The notes under the pieces are model-generated. The model did no database searches and was not told the DNA's origin. It saw nothing but the letters and a program-made list of their open reading frames with translations. This document shows, piece after piece, positions 35,701-50,700 of a stretch of DNA of 64,000 nucleotides. Numbering within the stretch: position 1 is the stretch's first letter; each line of letters opens with the position of its first letter. Source of the DNA: Dromaius novaehollandiae. Lineage: Eukaryota; Chordata; Aves; Casuariiformes; Dromaiidae. A program made the translations under genes and the position numbers. The DNA lies in NCBI RefSeq assembly GCF_036370855.1, contig NC_088102.1, positions 42,445,835-42,509,834 of the forward strand, given 5' to 3'.

Positions 35701-38700
35701 AGAATAGATAGTATCACTTTCCACTAGCACTCCTCCGCTTTCACTTCAGATACTTTTTCCAAATTTTTGGCCGTTAGCTTTCACAATGGCTTTATTCTCT
35801 TTCCTCTTCCCTTTTTTTTTTTTTCTTCCCTTTCTTTGTCAGGTGAAATTACTAAGAATTTATATCAGTTTAGTCAGAGGTCCTTAAAAAAAAAATCATT
35901 GTGATTCAGGAACCTGTATCTTTCTCTAAAGGTCGCTTTTTTTTTTTTAAATAAATTTTAACATATTTATATCTTACCCTCTTATTGGAGGTACCCAATT
36001 CAGAATCTGCTGATGACATCTTGGTATGCAATTAAATGCTCTTATGTAATGATAATGGTCAGGCCTGGGGATTTGAAAAACTGTAAAATAGTCTTTTCTT
36101 TCTTGTGCAGAGCTTCATTCTCTGTGACATTCACTATAGTCTTACTGTGTCACTCCAACTATCTAATGAGCTATTCCTATTATAACTACACATCAGCTTG
36201 GGACAATGAATTTGCTATTCAGTACAGTTCTTTCTGAAATCTCTTCTTTTCTTCTGTTTCTTTTCCCAAGCTATGAAGCCCTACCAGTAACCCTCCCTAG
36301 TGCTGATTTATCCTTTTCACTCAGTCTGTTGTGTAAAAGTGTGATGCAAACCTCTTTCCTTTCTGTAAACTTTTTTGACTAATTGACTAAACTATTTTGA
36401 CTATTCTTCTGTAACTGTTCCCACAATCAGGGACTCCAGATAGTCACGTGTGCTCCAACTGCAGAAACCTTTGCCCACTTTCTGCATCTTTCTGCTGATG
36501 CTCTAATTGCTGATGCTGAGGGATGGATATATTCTCTAAAGATGTAAACCCCCTACAGCACATATGACTGGCACAGCTTTTACAGACCCAGCTGGTCAGG
36601 CCTGATGTCTTCTACAAGAAATTGAAGATTTCCTTCTTTGAGATGGATTGTAGTCAAAACTACGTATTCTGCTCCACATATCTAACAATCAGATACCCAC
36701 ATCTGGTAAGGAAAATTTCTGCTCACAGTAAGCAAACTGTGAGCATTTTTCAGAAGCTCTGTATTGCACCAGCTGCGTGAGACACATCCTAAGGAGTAAG
36801 AACTCATCCTTAGACATCCCATACCACAGTCATGATGCTGAGTCTACCTTTTAAAAAACAACCAAGAAAACCTCAAAAGGTCCCTCTCATATTTTTTCCC
36901 CTACTCATGCAAGAATTCCATTAAAAGCAGAAACTTTTGTGTAGGCCTTCAGTGCAACACAGGCTGTTGGTCAATAATCAGTCCAAATCAGGGTACCTCT
37001 GCTCTGTGGATTCACTGAATTGTGTGTTGTCATGTTGGATACAAGTGGCCACTTGTATCTTAGATGATTTAATATATCTGGCTAAGTGAACTTTTTCAGC
37101 TATGTTTACCCTCTGTCTCCACTTTCCTATTTACCCTTTCTTTCTCCACTTTCTGCTGTATGCTTCGGTGACTGCAGACTTCAGCAGTTGATTAAGTTTG
37201 TGGAGAAAGTGCATTTTATTGCGGATTTTGTTTCTGCTGTGATGTGCACTGGAAGAGACACCTTCAGTAGAACCTGGGTTCCTTTCAGTGTTTGGTTATC
37301 ATTAAAATAAATACATGTATCCCAACCTTTAAAGCTTATGCACATCTCCTTTGTTATTTTTCAGCAGAAAGAAATGTCACCTTACTGCCTGCTCACCGTA
37401 AGAATCATAAAGATGAGCAATGCTTATCGGGCAGATTTGTGTAAGTACCAGATTTTTCTTAGCGACATACAATTCTAAAATTACTGGATCAGACCCTGCT
37501 TGTGCTAGCCACCGCCCAAATACAAAACACAGAAATCATACTTGCTAGGAATTCACAATCTAACCAAGTGCTGCCACAGAATATCCATTTTCAGTTTCCG
37601 AGTTCATTTTTTAAGAATTCAGCAATGTGTCAATGCCAGGTAGTATATTGACTGAAACTTAAATGCTATCATCATTCAGCAAAGCATAGAATTATACATT
37701 AGTTATCTGACATGTTGGCTATTTCAGTGGTGAGAAAATAGCTTGACATTGGTTTTAATAACCAGGTATGTATATTCTATGTCTATAACAAATAGAGGGA
37801 ATACAGGGCTGAAATCCTTATATATCAATTATACATACAACTTGTATAAAAAGTGTTCTGAAAATGTCTGGTATTGGCTAGCCCTTACTTGATGCTCCAG
37901 TTCCACACAGGCTCTTTCTGGAGAAGTTTCTCCTGCCTTTCCACCATGTGCCTCCTTGACTTGGCAAGTTACTAATAACTACAGTTTTGCATGTTCCTTT
38001 ACCACATTGTTCTTCCTCCCCTTGCTGTGCACATTTTTCCATTTTGGGAGATTGTGCTGGAGTTCACTAACACCACAAACTCTCCACCACCCAACATGTC
38101 ACATAACTTCTTACCTCTCTCCACTGTCTTCCCATTTCTTAATATTTTTTAGTACTGTCTGAGCATCCACCATAGTGAAAGGTCATTTACTGTTGATGTT
38201 AGCTGTGGGACTCCAAAATATGATAGCTCTGTGGCATAGGGTCCGTTTCCTAAGGAAGTCGCACCATAACAGCACTGTAAGCCAGCGTGCCATTGAACAA
38301 GGGGGATAAAGCAATATTTAATAGCTCTTTGTTGGCTGAGCAGCATCCATCCTGTGCTCTGAAAGAGGCTGGAGTCTTGCGGGAAAAATAGTAGGTGACT
38401 GTGTAATTTAAATATTTTAGTACAATGCACACAGAAATTGTAATTTTTGAGTGCTTGCTTTTGCATCGACACCAGCGTTCTTTTAATTTAATCTTTTTTA
38501 ACATTGGAAAGCATTTCAAGTATCAGAAAGCTAAAATAGCTACACATACTACTGTGTGCTGAGGCAAATTTAAAAATGATGTCATTTACCTAGCCTCAAT
38601 TACAGGTCTCGGCAATATGATCCTTTTCCCCTAGAAAACTGAGTGTTAGCAGCTGATGCCTGTGCCATCAGACTGTGAGATATCAGTGTGCAGCAGATAA

Positions 38701-41700
38701 TTTTGTAATGATTTATTTCAGATTTCCCTAGATTTTCCTCTTCTAAGTAGCAAATCCAGGACCAAACCACCTTTCCAACCAAGTGCAGCAGCTTCTGTGA
38801 CTTCCTTTCTCCACCACTGTGTAGGTTTCCCATGTTTCTAAACATGTGCTGTTACCAGCTTGCTCAAGTTTCTGTCCACCTCTGCTTGATAAAACAAGCC
38901 TCCTCTTTCCCTGATTTTTCTCAGTTCATTGCAAATGCTTTAGCCATTAGATTTTCTATATTTTTCCTTAACTTACTTGTTAAATCCTGGCTTTAGGATA
39001 CGCTGCTTTCTATGTACTTCCACTAACTCTCCTCACTATAGTTTGCACCCAGCTTGATCCTGGGTGTTTTTTTAAACATGTATTTTGAGAATTGCGGGAC
39101 GGGTGTTTTGCAAGCTTGGGACGGAGTCCCATCTTATCCTGAAATGTAATGCCATGCCTTTGCCTATAGACAACACATGCTGGTGGAGTTCAGCAATGAT
39201 CGTATCTGTTTACAAACAAAGACAAAATTAAAACAAAAAAAAAATCCACCTCACTCCTCCCACTCCTGCTCAATAGATCAATTAGCTCATTTTATATACC
39301 TACTGTCGCGCTACTGCTTTTGTGGGCTCCGCTGTACTTAAGTAATGTTCAGCTCTGACATTTGCTTAGTACTTCACACAGCTGGTTTCTAGCTCATCTT
39401 TATTATGCAAATGCTATTTACAAATGTGATTGAATTAATTTTCACTCTATTTCTAGCTGACCTTTATGCCAATTTGTAATAATGGGTCAGAAACAAACAT
39501 AAATTTATGGTACTCCCTAATTTTATGGGGACACTAGAGAGGCATTACAGTAAGATCTGTTACTCATCCTGCTGTCTTGCAGGCGATGAGTGTCATCCCC
39601 ACGCTCTAACACGTGTGCACAGTTACACTGGGGAAGTGGTGGGAATACCAGTATGCAAGCAATTCAGGTGAAGTTTATGGGACTTTCATAGTCTGGTGCC
39701 TGCTTTGCAGTGGTGGAAGGAGCAACGATTTGGGGGGGATTATTGGTGCGTGGGGGAAGAGAATTTCACTTGCACCTCCTGCCCCGCAGAGGTGGGGAGG
39801 GCAGAGTGGGCTCTCAGTCTGCCTGCAGGGAGAGGCGGTGAGGAAAACCACCAGAAACATTTCACCTCAGGGAGCACAGAAAAGGCAGCTGTCTCACATG
39901 AGTGCCAGAGACTTTTATAAAAGCTCTTGTTCCCTGGCTCCATTCATGGCATAACTTCTCCCTAGATAATTCCCTATGCACAGGAGGAATATCTGGCCAG
40001 GCTGAGGCAGCAGCGGAAATGGTGCATTAGCCTCTTTCCTTGTTGCTAACACCTCCTCCAGTGCATCTGTTTCCCAGAAAGGAAGAGGAAGGAGCCAGGC
40101 CAAGGGAGAGGAAGAGCGTGGTGGCACACATTCTGTCATACTTTAAAGCTGCTCTCCTGAAAGATATGAGTGACTCTGTGGCTACGCAGAGCACCCAGAC
40201 TAGTCCACCTTCACTGCCATTAGCATTTATTCTCTATTTCATGGCAGTGCCTAAAGTCCAGTCACAGCTGAACCTCTCCCTACCCCCATCCCCATGAAAA
40301 AATAACATGATTAATGACTGCACCTGCCTCATCTAGCATGTCCAAAGCTGTCGCACCGAGAGAGGGGAAGAACCGCATGAGGCTGTGAGGGGAAGTAGAC
40401 CCCTCTCAGGTCCTCGGGGAGTGCAAGTGACAAAGTTCTGGAGTGATGTGACCTCCCTGCTGGCCTACAAGGGCCTGGAGGCTGCCAGAGCTCACTGGTC
40501 ACTGACCCAGGGAACCACACAGTGGAAATCTGTCTCCAACATGGACCTGTGATTCAATACAAGGGGAAAGAGCAAAACTCTCTTGTAACTCTACTGGATA
40601 TCGCATAATGCCCAAAACCTAAATGGAGAGGTCTCTGTAATATATGATTCTCTGAAACCATGGTGGCTAACATGGACATCAGCTGATAAGACATAGCAAG
40701 AGCTGACCCTAGCTGCTGCAGAGCACTTTATGGCTCAGTGACACAACACAGGTAAAGAGGGGGTGTGTCTGGTCTGGCTTTACATGCTCGACCTAACTAG
40801 TACTGAGGGTTTGCAACAGCCTGAATTGCAGAGATGAATTTGAGCTATGTGTCCTAAGAAGAAATTATTTGGAATGAGTTTCAGATTGACAGGTGCTTTG
40901 TTCCCAGAGACAGAAACTTCTCTGCTGGGTATTGTTTTATCAGTTCAAGAGGTTGTAGGTAGTGGGATCTCCATGATGCAGCTGTCAGAGCTGAGATAGG
41001 CCTAGGTGAAATCTTGGGAGGTTGAGATGTGACTGTGACAGTACCTACTGGGTGTAGTCTCCTACTACAGAAACTGTGCATGTAGAATCTGGAATGGAGT
41101 GGGGTGCACTCCAATGGTAAAAAGTGCCAGAGGTAAATTTGAATCTTCCTCCAGATTTGTGCTGAAGGCCACCGTCGGCTGGCTCAGCTGTAAAAGGATA
41201 CCTGTTTGAGCTGGAGGGTCAAAAAATCATACTCCCATTATCCTTCCTTTAGTTTTTGGGAAACCTTTAGATGAAGAGAGATTTTGTATAATTATAAAGG
41301 AGGAGAGGGCTCTTCTTCTCTCACAGCTTGAGAAATTATTTTGTGGACACTGTCATTCTATGTATTCAGAGACGTGCATCAGTTTGGAGATGATACCCCT
41401 GGAGTCAGAGTGTTTACAAATTAGAGTGGCTCTCCAAAGACAATAGGGATTATTTGTGCTAAGGAAAATAATCAAATGCACAGAAACTAAGGAGAATACA
41501 TGTATTACTACTTGTTATGTGCATTTCTGTTTGATATTGGTCATTTTAACTAAACAAATATGACAGAGCAGTGAGCAATCATTGGCTTCCTGGAAGAACT
41601 CAGCGGGATTTTGTCTTTGACCTCCCACCAACTTCTTTTCTGTTACTACCGCACAGGTGTGATACTCATGGATACTCCTACTCTAGGAGTGCAAGTGGTG

Positions 41701-44700
41701 CCAGTGGAGCAGGAGGTAAAGTCTACCTGAGGCATGAAAGCTTCCCCCTGTGACTGAGGCAGATACTGCACCTGGCTTAAATGGCTGGACAGGCTGGAGG
41801 GCTAATTCATGCAGGGACTCTGTCCACTCCTGCTGAAGGACGTTACTGATAACGCATAGTAGATCCGTGAGCCTTTGTGATTTCCACAAGCAAGCTGCGG
41901 AGACTGGTATCGCTCTTACATATGAGTGTTGCATATGGTTACCTGTAAAGGACAGTGCTCAGTTCAAATAGGCTCTCAGATAGATGGCAGTTGGAGTTAA
42001 CCTCTTAATACTGTTTGCCTTCTACTATGTTGGTGAGGAAAAAATGTCCCTGAAGACCGTGTTTGATGATTGAGTAATGGGAGTCACTCTCCTCCTCTTA
42101 GGTAAGCCATAGTAAACTAGATTCAAGGGGAACCTGTCTGTCTAGGTAGAGAGGAAATCACTAGAAGAAATTATTCTTTTTCTTTTTGTCATTATGAACT
42201 GCAGTAAGAGGACAGATTTTTTAATGGTTATTTACATTCATTGTTCTTACAAGACTTGTTTTTCTTATACGCTTTGTTTTTCAATGCTGTAATTTTATTT
42301 GTGACGGAGATGAATGATTTCAGTGTGTGATGGCTTATTGTAGGAACATGTCACAGGACTATACTCTCACAGTGCAGCAGATAGCTGGATGCAATTCTGA
42401 ACTTTTAGGTTCAGTTCTGAATGTTTAGCCCATCTTTAGTTTGAAGACAGAGATGAACAATGTTCCCATCAACACAAATTGAGGGTGCTTATCCTGAGCA
42501 AAGATACCAGGATTAGCTGTCTTTTAACCTCGAACTTGATACATTTTGTCTGTGATTCTGACTGCATCACAGCCTGCCCAGGGGCCACTGCTGCTGAGGG
42601 GCCCATAGTCTTTAGGGAACACCTGAAATCATTAAAACATGCTGCTTCTCCTCCCACACACCATTTCTCTGCCACCTTCAGTGGGTTATAAGTGATTTAC
42701 AGCAGTTTATCAGTGGAGGATCAATCTACTGCTTTGAGGAACTCACTCAAGTACTTGGACTGTGCTCACAGAAATTAAGTGTTCAACTCTCTCCCCATGA
42801 CGTAGGCAGCTCTATTGACTGACATGGGACCAGACTTCTCCCCTTCTTCTCTTCCCTGCACCAAGGCCTGTTTTACACAACAAGGTGGATCAGCCCTTCC
42901 TTTAACTTTGGGGAAAGGTCCTGCTCAAGGTCTGAGAATCTCTTTGCTGTTTGCTTGGCTCATGTTCTATGGGGACTGATGCCTTATAGTAAATGCAGGT
43001 TCACTCCATCCACAAGATCTAAATCCTTCTTGCCACTTCCTTTTTCCTGGGAAGAGAGATGGAGTAGAAAATGGCTTCCAGATTTCTTCCAGATTTCTTC
43101 CAGATTTCAGGCATCAGTAAGCCCCAGGAAAAGGATCCAGCTACCTACTGACCTCCTGAAGAGGTAATTATATTGCTAGTAGGTCTCTCTCTTCCTACTC
43201 CACCCAAGGAGGCAACACTCTAGGTGGGAGGGATAACTGATTTTTTTCCATTGTGAAGGGTTAATAACCAGCTATGTCAGGCATTTATTATCTGAATCAG
43301 ACTCAAACCCTGATTTTTTTAAGCTTTCTCATAAAACTAAGTTGTAGACACATAAATGAGGATTTAGGAAGTCAATTTTCTAAATTGTGAGCAAGATTAG
43401 AATAAGCTTTTCTCTAAATATAGGTACCATGTGTTGGTATCATACACCTACAAAATTCTGGCTTTAATGGTTACAAAGCAAAGTAGTTAAAGCTATGAAA
43501 TGTCAGGATTAAGTTTGCTTCTGTCTGGTACACCAACCAATATAATCTCCCCAGTTTCCTCAGTTGGTTCCTTTATGGGACTAGTACTTTCTTTTCTTTC
43601 CATTTGATCTGTTTCACCTGAAACTCATCTTTCTTTGCTTACTCCTACTGCCAGGCTGGATCATCCAGTGCTGGTACCCTTCAAGATCCAATTCGATGAC
43701 CCAATGGCCCATTCTTGCCTTAAGGTTATTTACAGTCCATTCTTCTCAGGATCTCTCACTCTCTGCTATGTCAGTGACAGGTTCTGCTCAGCTCCCACTC
43801 CTACAGTCCTCCCCTGCAAGCCAGCTCCAGAGCATTCCCCATGTAGCCCTTGTCCCACAACGCTCCCTCGCTTCCTCACCTGGGTCCAAATGTTGTCTTC
43901 TCTGTATAGGACAATTTCCTGCTCTTCCTCACTTTCTGGGAATAGCAGCATAGGTGATGTCCTTGATCTTAGGTGAAGGACCGTTGTGCTTTCAGCTCCG
44001 AAGCCTGACACAGAAGCCCAGAGCTCCAAGTAATAGCATCAGTGAGTCTCAGACTATGGTATGCAGAACATAGGGGCTTTTGGATATGAAGGTCTAGCAA
44101 ATACATTATAGTATTCACTGTTTTTTGAAGGCTGATAATGTGGCCAAATGTAGACAGATTTCTACATGGCAAATTTCTCCCCCTGCCAAACTTCCAGAGA
44201 GAAGAAATAATGTTGATAAGGGGCAATATGGAACTTCTTGCTACCCATATTACTCTGTCTGCTGGCTAGCACTTTTTTTAATAACATATAAGATTGTGCA
44301 GTTATTCAAATACTCTGCTTATTAAAATAGTGTTGTGATGAACAGCAACTTAATTTTATTCATCTGTGTGATTCCTATCTTCCTGTTCTGGCCTATGCAT
44401 GTCAGAAATAATTGGCCATGTCTTATCCATGTTCTAACTATAGAGCATTTCAATGCCTTAGTCTCTTGTGTCCTAGTTCCATTGCCAGATATTTTGTGCC
44501 TGTATTTCTGTAGTAAGTCAACCCGATTGCTATGTGAGTCTCTGGTTGCCAACTGCTTCAGATGAAAAATTCCAGACCAAAGCCATCAAAAACTGCAGAA
44601 ATCCAGTGTGGAATGAAACTTTCTATTTCCAGATACAGAGAGAAGTCAAGGTATGCAAATAAACCAAGAACTCTCTTCTTCATCTCATCTGTATGCAGCT

Positions 44701-47700
44701 TCTTTCAGTTTAGACTAAAGCAGGATGTCAGGTCGTCTAAAGCCTTGCTGAGTTTACTGAAAATTCCACTAGGAAGCTAGAGTGAAACAATTTTGTTTTT
44801 TTCTGGGATCTACTTCTCTCCTAAAGGATACTTATTTGTATATCAACAGTGTGAGCCTGACTTCCTTGCAGAAGACTAATGAGCAAATGAGTGACAATAC
44901 AGAGAAACAACAAAATAAAACAGTAAAGCAGTACTATGACAGCAGAATACATTTTCCACTGAGAGGTCATGAAGTAACAGCATACCAAAGCCAGAAAGCT
45001 ATGAAATTCTAGTAGGATTAAGATCTTTATTCAGTCTGGTACTGCTAATGACACTACCCCCAAATACCTATCAAACACAGATGCTGAAAGTTGAAGGCCC
45101 AAGAAGAACACAGAAAAGTGGCCTTGAAAGTCTTTAATATGAAGCTACCTCTATTTAAGATTACATTACTTGGGAGAGTTACTGGCAAGCAGAAATGGTG
45201 ACCTGAAAGAAATCTCAGCTCAGCCTTAACTGAAAAGACTAGAATCTGTTTCTTATAAGTGAGACGATTCTTTCTTTCTCTTCCTTCTGAGTTTCTCATC
45301 AGTGCTTTCACATTTCCTCTCTTGAAAGCATATGTTACAGTTGGAATAGGTGCAGAACATCATGGTTTTTTGGGTACTTTCTAATGAATTGTACGTTTTC
45401 CATCTCTTTTGCAGAACATCCTGGAAATGACTGTTTCTGATGACGATGTTATTCATGATGATGAGCATGCGATTGTTCTTTTTGATCTAGCTAAACTCTC
45501 CCTTGGGGAAAAAGTGTTTATGGCATTTCCACTAAATCCACAGGTAAAGACTCAATCTGAAGTTTAAACAGAGGCAAAAGAAAATGAATGTCTAGATTTA
45601 CTAGAGAGATCTGCTGTTTTTTGTGTTTTACCACCAAGACTGGCTTCCAAGTAGCATTAAAAAACTTCGTATCTTGCAAATTTAACACTGGTGGAAAAAC
45701 CTGACAATCTCAACAAATTCTCATCTGTTTCCTCTGACAGATTCTGGCCAAGTCCCTGAGCTCAGTAATAGATGCAATTTTAGAGAAGCCTTGTATTTTT
45801 ACTAATCTGACAGAAAACTACAGAGATTACCTAATGCTCACAAAGATTATGAAAAGAAAAACAGTACAAGGAAAGGAAAACTGGGCCAGTTTCCATAATA
45901 TTTTTCTAAACACCAACTCTTAGCATATAGTGTTCAGCTGTCAAGGAAGAAAGTGTGACAAATAAAAGTTTACTAGGAAGACTTGTAAACCCCTTTTGTT
46001 CTGCTAGCTCAGTTGATACTGCCTCTTCCTTTGGGAGGAAAAGGCTGCCTCTTTTCTCTACTGCTGACAAAAGCAAGCAAGAAAGAGAATATTGTTACAT
46101 ATTAAAGCATAAAGGAAACTGCTTGCAAAAATGAAGGCCACTTTGTAAACCTTCACACATGCAAATTGAGACTGTTCCTTTTTTTTTTTTCTTTTCCTTT
46201 TCTCTCTTTTTTTCTTTCACTTTTAGGGGAGGGAGGAGCTGGAAGTTGAGTTTGCATTGGAGAACATGTGAGTAAACCCAAATATCACAGAAGCAGCAGC
46301 TCAGAGCGGTACATCAGTGCAGTGAAACATTCTGTGCACCTATTATCTTAATAGTCAGATTCTCCCTTTTCCCAAAATTAATGTGTGCATTAGCAAATCC
46401 TTACAAGAAGGGAAAATGACATGGTGTAGAGAAAGAGTCCACAATTTCCCATTCTATATTTTTTCTTAGAATTAGTATGCTACTTACATAGTTCAGCGTT
46501 GGCTTTCTGGGATGGGCGAATCCCACTGCAGTAAGTCTGTTGATTTTCTGGAGAGGATTCTCTAGGCAGTTTATGGTTTGGGGGAATGTTGTTACCCAAT
46601 CTGGGACATACCTGTGATATTAGGACTGTTACAATCATCCACCTGGCATTTTATTGCAGTTGAATCACTTCTGCTAGGTACTTATGTGGTATCTAGTTAA
46701 AAGGGAGTGTACTTCTATAAACAATAGAAAAGAGCAAAAAAACATGTTTAAGAGAGAATGATCTGTCTTGTTCAAAATAATGTCCAGATTATATTTGTTA
46801 TGAAATGCATATTATTTGTTCTTGTTTTCTAGCTGGAGTCCTCCTGAAGCCATCATCACAAATGGAGCAATAGTGGTAAAAGATTATTTGCTTTGCTTTC
46901 TTGTGTTCTTTCTTACAACGCTCTGTACCTTAGCTGACTATGGTAACGAAGGAAACATTATAAGTCTTCGTTCTCCAGTGATACTTTTTTCTCTTAGGCT
47001 TTACTTCCCTCTGAAGAGGCCAACATGACCCTAAAGGAGCTTTTGGACTGCTGTCATTTCCTCCTGCTTTGTCTGTATCCATAGAAAACTATAGCGTCCC
47101 TAGCATAGCATCATCTTTTCATGTGAGGATTGAGTAATTCTCACTATCACCAAGTCTGGCAGAAGCCTCCAAGATGTTTAGCCCCCACATTCAAGTCTTC
47201 TGCTTACAATGACCCTTCCAACATCTGCCAGCACTGGTGGCGAGATGGTCGGATGAGTAATCTTCTGTCTCGGTCATGTCTGTTACAGTGTCGTGAACTA
47301 GCCTGCTTGGAAGTTCAGTTGGACAGAAGGAAGGAAAAGAAGCATTGTGCAGGTAAGCTTATTAAATCTTTAGCTGGATATTAGCGATTTTACCTTCTCT
47401 TAACACTGCCTAGAAATGGCCTCATTCAAATATTAAGGGTTTGATTGACTATGTTTAAGGCAACTTATAAAAACTTCACAGTAGGAAATGCCATCCATTC
47501 AGCAGCAGGTTTAGGTTCAGGGTTCTGACTTCACAGGGAACCTTGTGCCAACCTACAAACAGGCTACCAGGTGCCTGTACATAGGGTATCTAAATCCAAA
47601 GTTGAGATCCTGTAAAACTCTGCTGTAGTACTGCTAAACCCCGAAGAAACTTACTTCCTTCAGTGCTGTAGTCCATGGCCTTAACTTTCCTCAGGAACTC

Positions 47701-50700
47701 TGACAGCTCGACTTCCGCATGTGCACAGAAACACCTCATTTTTTGCAGGTGTTAGCCACTCAGCAGCTGGCTCACGCCTGACCCTGATCAAGATCCAGAA
47801 TCCAGAAGTTCCTCTGGCTACATCCCCTGAGGGGCTGGATCTGGTAGGCAATCTCGGAGCGTGCATAACACACTCTGGCAGGATTAGCCAATTTCTTCAT
47901 AGAAAAAGGGTCAATGTCTGTTGCAGAATCAGATCTTATTTTAGGGGACTGAGAACTTCTGTTGCTCATTATTTGGCTGGGATGAGAAATGATTTACAAT
48001 GCAAGGCACCTGGCTGCATTTACTGTATCTTGATACAAGCGCCATAAAAATGCAGAAGTCCAAAACTCAGTGCCATTCAGCCCATCATAAAGATAGGACC
48101 ACCTGTACTGTTTGGTTCTTGCATCACTGTTGAATGTCAGCTTTCAAAGTACATAGGAAGAGGAGAAGGAGATTGTACAAAAGTACCTTTTGCTTTTTTT
48201 CCTTTTCTCTCTTTCTTGCAGTTAAAGGTAGTTTTTTTTTGTCTGTGCATTTTCTCTCATTGTTTTAGAGAAAGAGCTAACGTTTACAGTGAGAGGATCC
48301 TTTGAAGAAACCCAGAGAGTTTCACTGGGCTGTGACTCCCATTCCCCTCTCCCAGATCCCACTTTCTTCCACTATGCCAAATACAAACAACCCTCACTGG
48401 ATGTTGCATTCACAAAGAAGAGGAGGCTTCCCAGCTTTGTACGTTACCCCAGAACATGGTAGATAACACAGACAGTCATATGAACTGACCTTTATTTGTG
48501 AATAAGCAGCAAGATAGGAATACTTCTGTCTTAAAAAGAACTCCATGCTCATTTTCAGTGTGCTTGTATGTCCTGTGGAGCAAGAAAGAGCAGAAGTGTC
48601 CTGTTGTCTATTCCTCTGAAGTCACTCCCTTCTGAGCGGGAAGTAGTCAGTGAGGTAAGTGCCTGTTGGACATCAGGATCCTTCACAAACTTTTAAAATT
48701 GTTGCTGTTTTCAAAGAAACAGAAACCAAAGGCCACCTCTCTTATTACAGAACTGGTTATTCTCCTACCTTCCTCAAATCTAGGGTGACGTGCAATGTAA
48801 TAAATTCTTTAGAGCAAAATAAAAAGGGGAATCCAGGGGAGACAGAGGAGGAAGAGAAATGTTAAGATGTCACTCATGCTTCTGGTATATTCCATGTCCT
48901 TAAGCAGGCTAGAGGTCACTGAGTGTCACTGGGATAAAGGGGTGAGGCTACAGCCTGGCTCACTAGCACAGGCTGCAGACTGGGCTGCACGCCAAGCCAT
49001 GCTTATGTGACAACGTCTTCATCTTTCTCCTCACCTTCATGGCTCTCTCTCTCTCCTTGCTTACTCAAGAGCAGAAAGAAATCAACATTCTGAGATTCGG
49101 GAAAACCCAGTGGGACCTACTGGTCACAAAGCCTAACAAGGCAGACTGAACCCTTGATACATTTGCATGTCAGTCTGGACACTTCAGGTTGCTTTGTGAG
49201 ATACTTTAGTTTCCGGATCAGTGTTTAATGGTAGACCTTTTCAGTGAGATGCATCACTGCAGTTCTTCTCTTATTTATTTGTGCATTAGCTAAGCAGTAC
49301 TAGAACATAAGGTGTCCCACACAGGAATTTTATGATGGAGAGAAGATGCAGTTTATCAATGAGAATACTGAAGTCTTAACTTGTTAAATCGGTGCCCAAC
49401 TCCAGATACTAATAAAGTGTTGAGAGAACTGTTTATCTCCCAAAATCATTTTACTGAGATATAGAGCTTTGTAGAGGTAATAATGACCCAAAGAAGCTAT
49501 GCCTCATTCTGAGTGGGGAAGGAGGACTGTGTTGAACAAAATATCAGTTTACATTATTTTACCTTTCTGATTCTTTTCAGCACAGAAAATTTGACTTGCG
49601 CTTTAAGGTGAAAAACTGGTAAGATGTCCTGTTTGTCTTCCTTACGTGTTTTTCCCCTTGGTTCTTTGCATTCTGATAGTTGTCAGTCAAGTTCCAATCC
49701 CTTTGTTACTGCGTATGTCTTGAATGCTTGCTTACCCTCATTTCAGTCTATAAAATAAAATGGACCTAGTACAATCACAATTTATGAAACCAGTCCATTA
49801 AATAAAAATCCAAAATTGGTTTTGAAATCTCAGGACAGAGCAAGCTTCTGCTCTGCATTTCACAGATTGTTCCTTTCACAGGGATTTTAAAAGAGCACTC
49901 AGGAAAAAAGTACTGATGCTGGGGTATTCTCTGGCAAGAACTAGAGGGATCATGGGATCCCTTTACACTACTCCAACAATTCAGCTAATTTAAATGGCTA
50001 GAAAGAGTTAGGCTGTCTCTCCCTCTGACTTCACCATACTCCTTTTACTGTGGCAGTCCTTTCATGTTCCTCTGGTGGGTTAGACATTGTATGCAACACA
50101 GATACTTTCAGGGACCATGATTTTATGTAATGGGACTACACAGTGATTTAAGAAAAGGTTTCATAAAGAACATGCCAATTTTCTACTCATATTTTGCTGT
50201 AACCAAAACTCGCACTAAGGTGGCTCTGTAGACACTCTTTGATAGCTCTACTAACCTTTGTCAAATACAGACTTTCAATAAAGGCAGCATTTGAAAACTA
50301 GTTGACTAAAAGAAAGTATAAACATATTGTTTTTCCTTTTTATGCCATCTGTTCCTAATACTTTTGCTCTTGAAAGCTCCTCTGGTAGGTCACCTTCTGT
50401 ATCTGTAGAATACCACAGAAGTAGCTGAAGAAGGTATTTTTAATTCTGGGATCTGATGACTTAAAACTTTGCCAGAAATTAACTTTGGTTAATAAACATA
50501 CTGGCTTTCAGTCCAGTTGTAAATTCTATCGAAAAGTCTGGAACTGGGGAGGAGAGGTCCATCATTTAGAAAGACAGCTTATAAAGCATTTGTGGCTTTG
50601 CATACTAAATTCAGTGAAATAAAACTATCTCCTGGACTACTGTTGCTGTTAATGCAGATCTTGGTCTGCAAATTGTTTATCAAAATGTTTGTTGTTTTTT

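Larger units (their letters stand above)
30246..37337. other. Proposed intron 2 of copy 2
   Basis: About 7.1 kb. It holds a MIR-like relic (31655-31830), a CTTT microsatellite (33858-33877), T12C7 (33449-33467) and a duplicated hairpin (35113-35164). The T-rich part at 35.3-36.6 kb resembles an old repeat that I cannot name. No coding exon recognised. Confidence 0.45.

Noticed and set aside
39613..39954. 113-codon ORF in a GC-richer part of intron 3
   Set aside because: Several overlapping frames are equally open; no homology recognised and no convincing splice sites in phase with e3 or e4.
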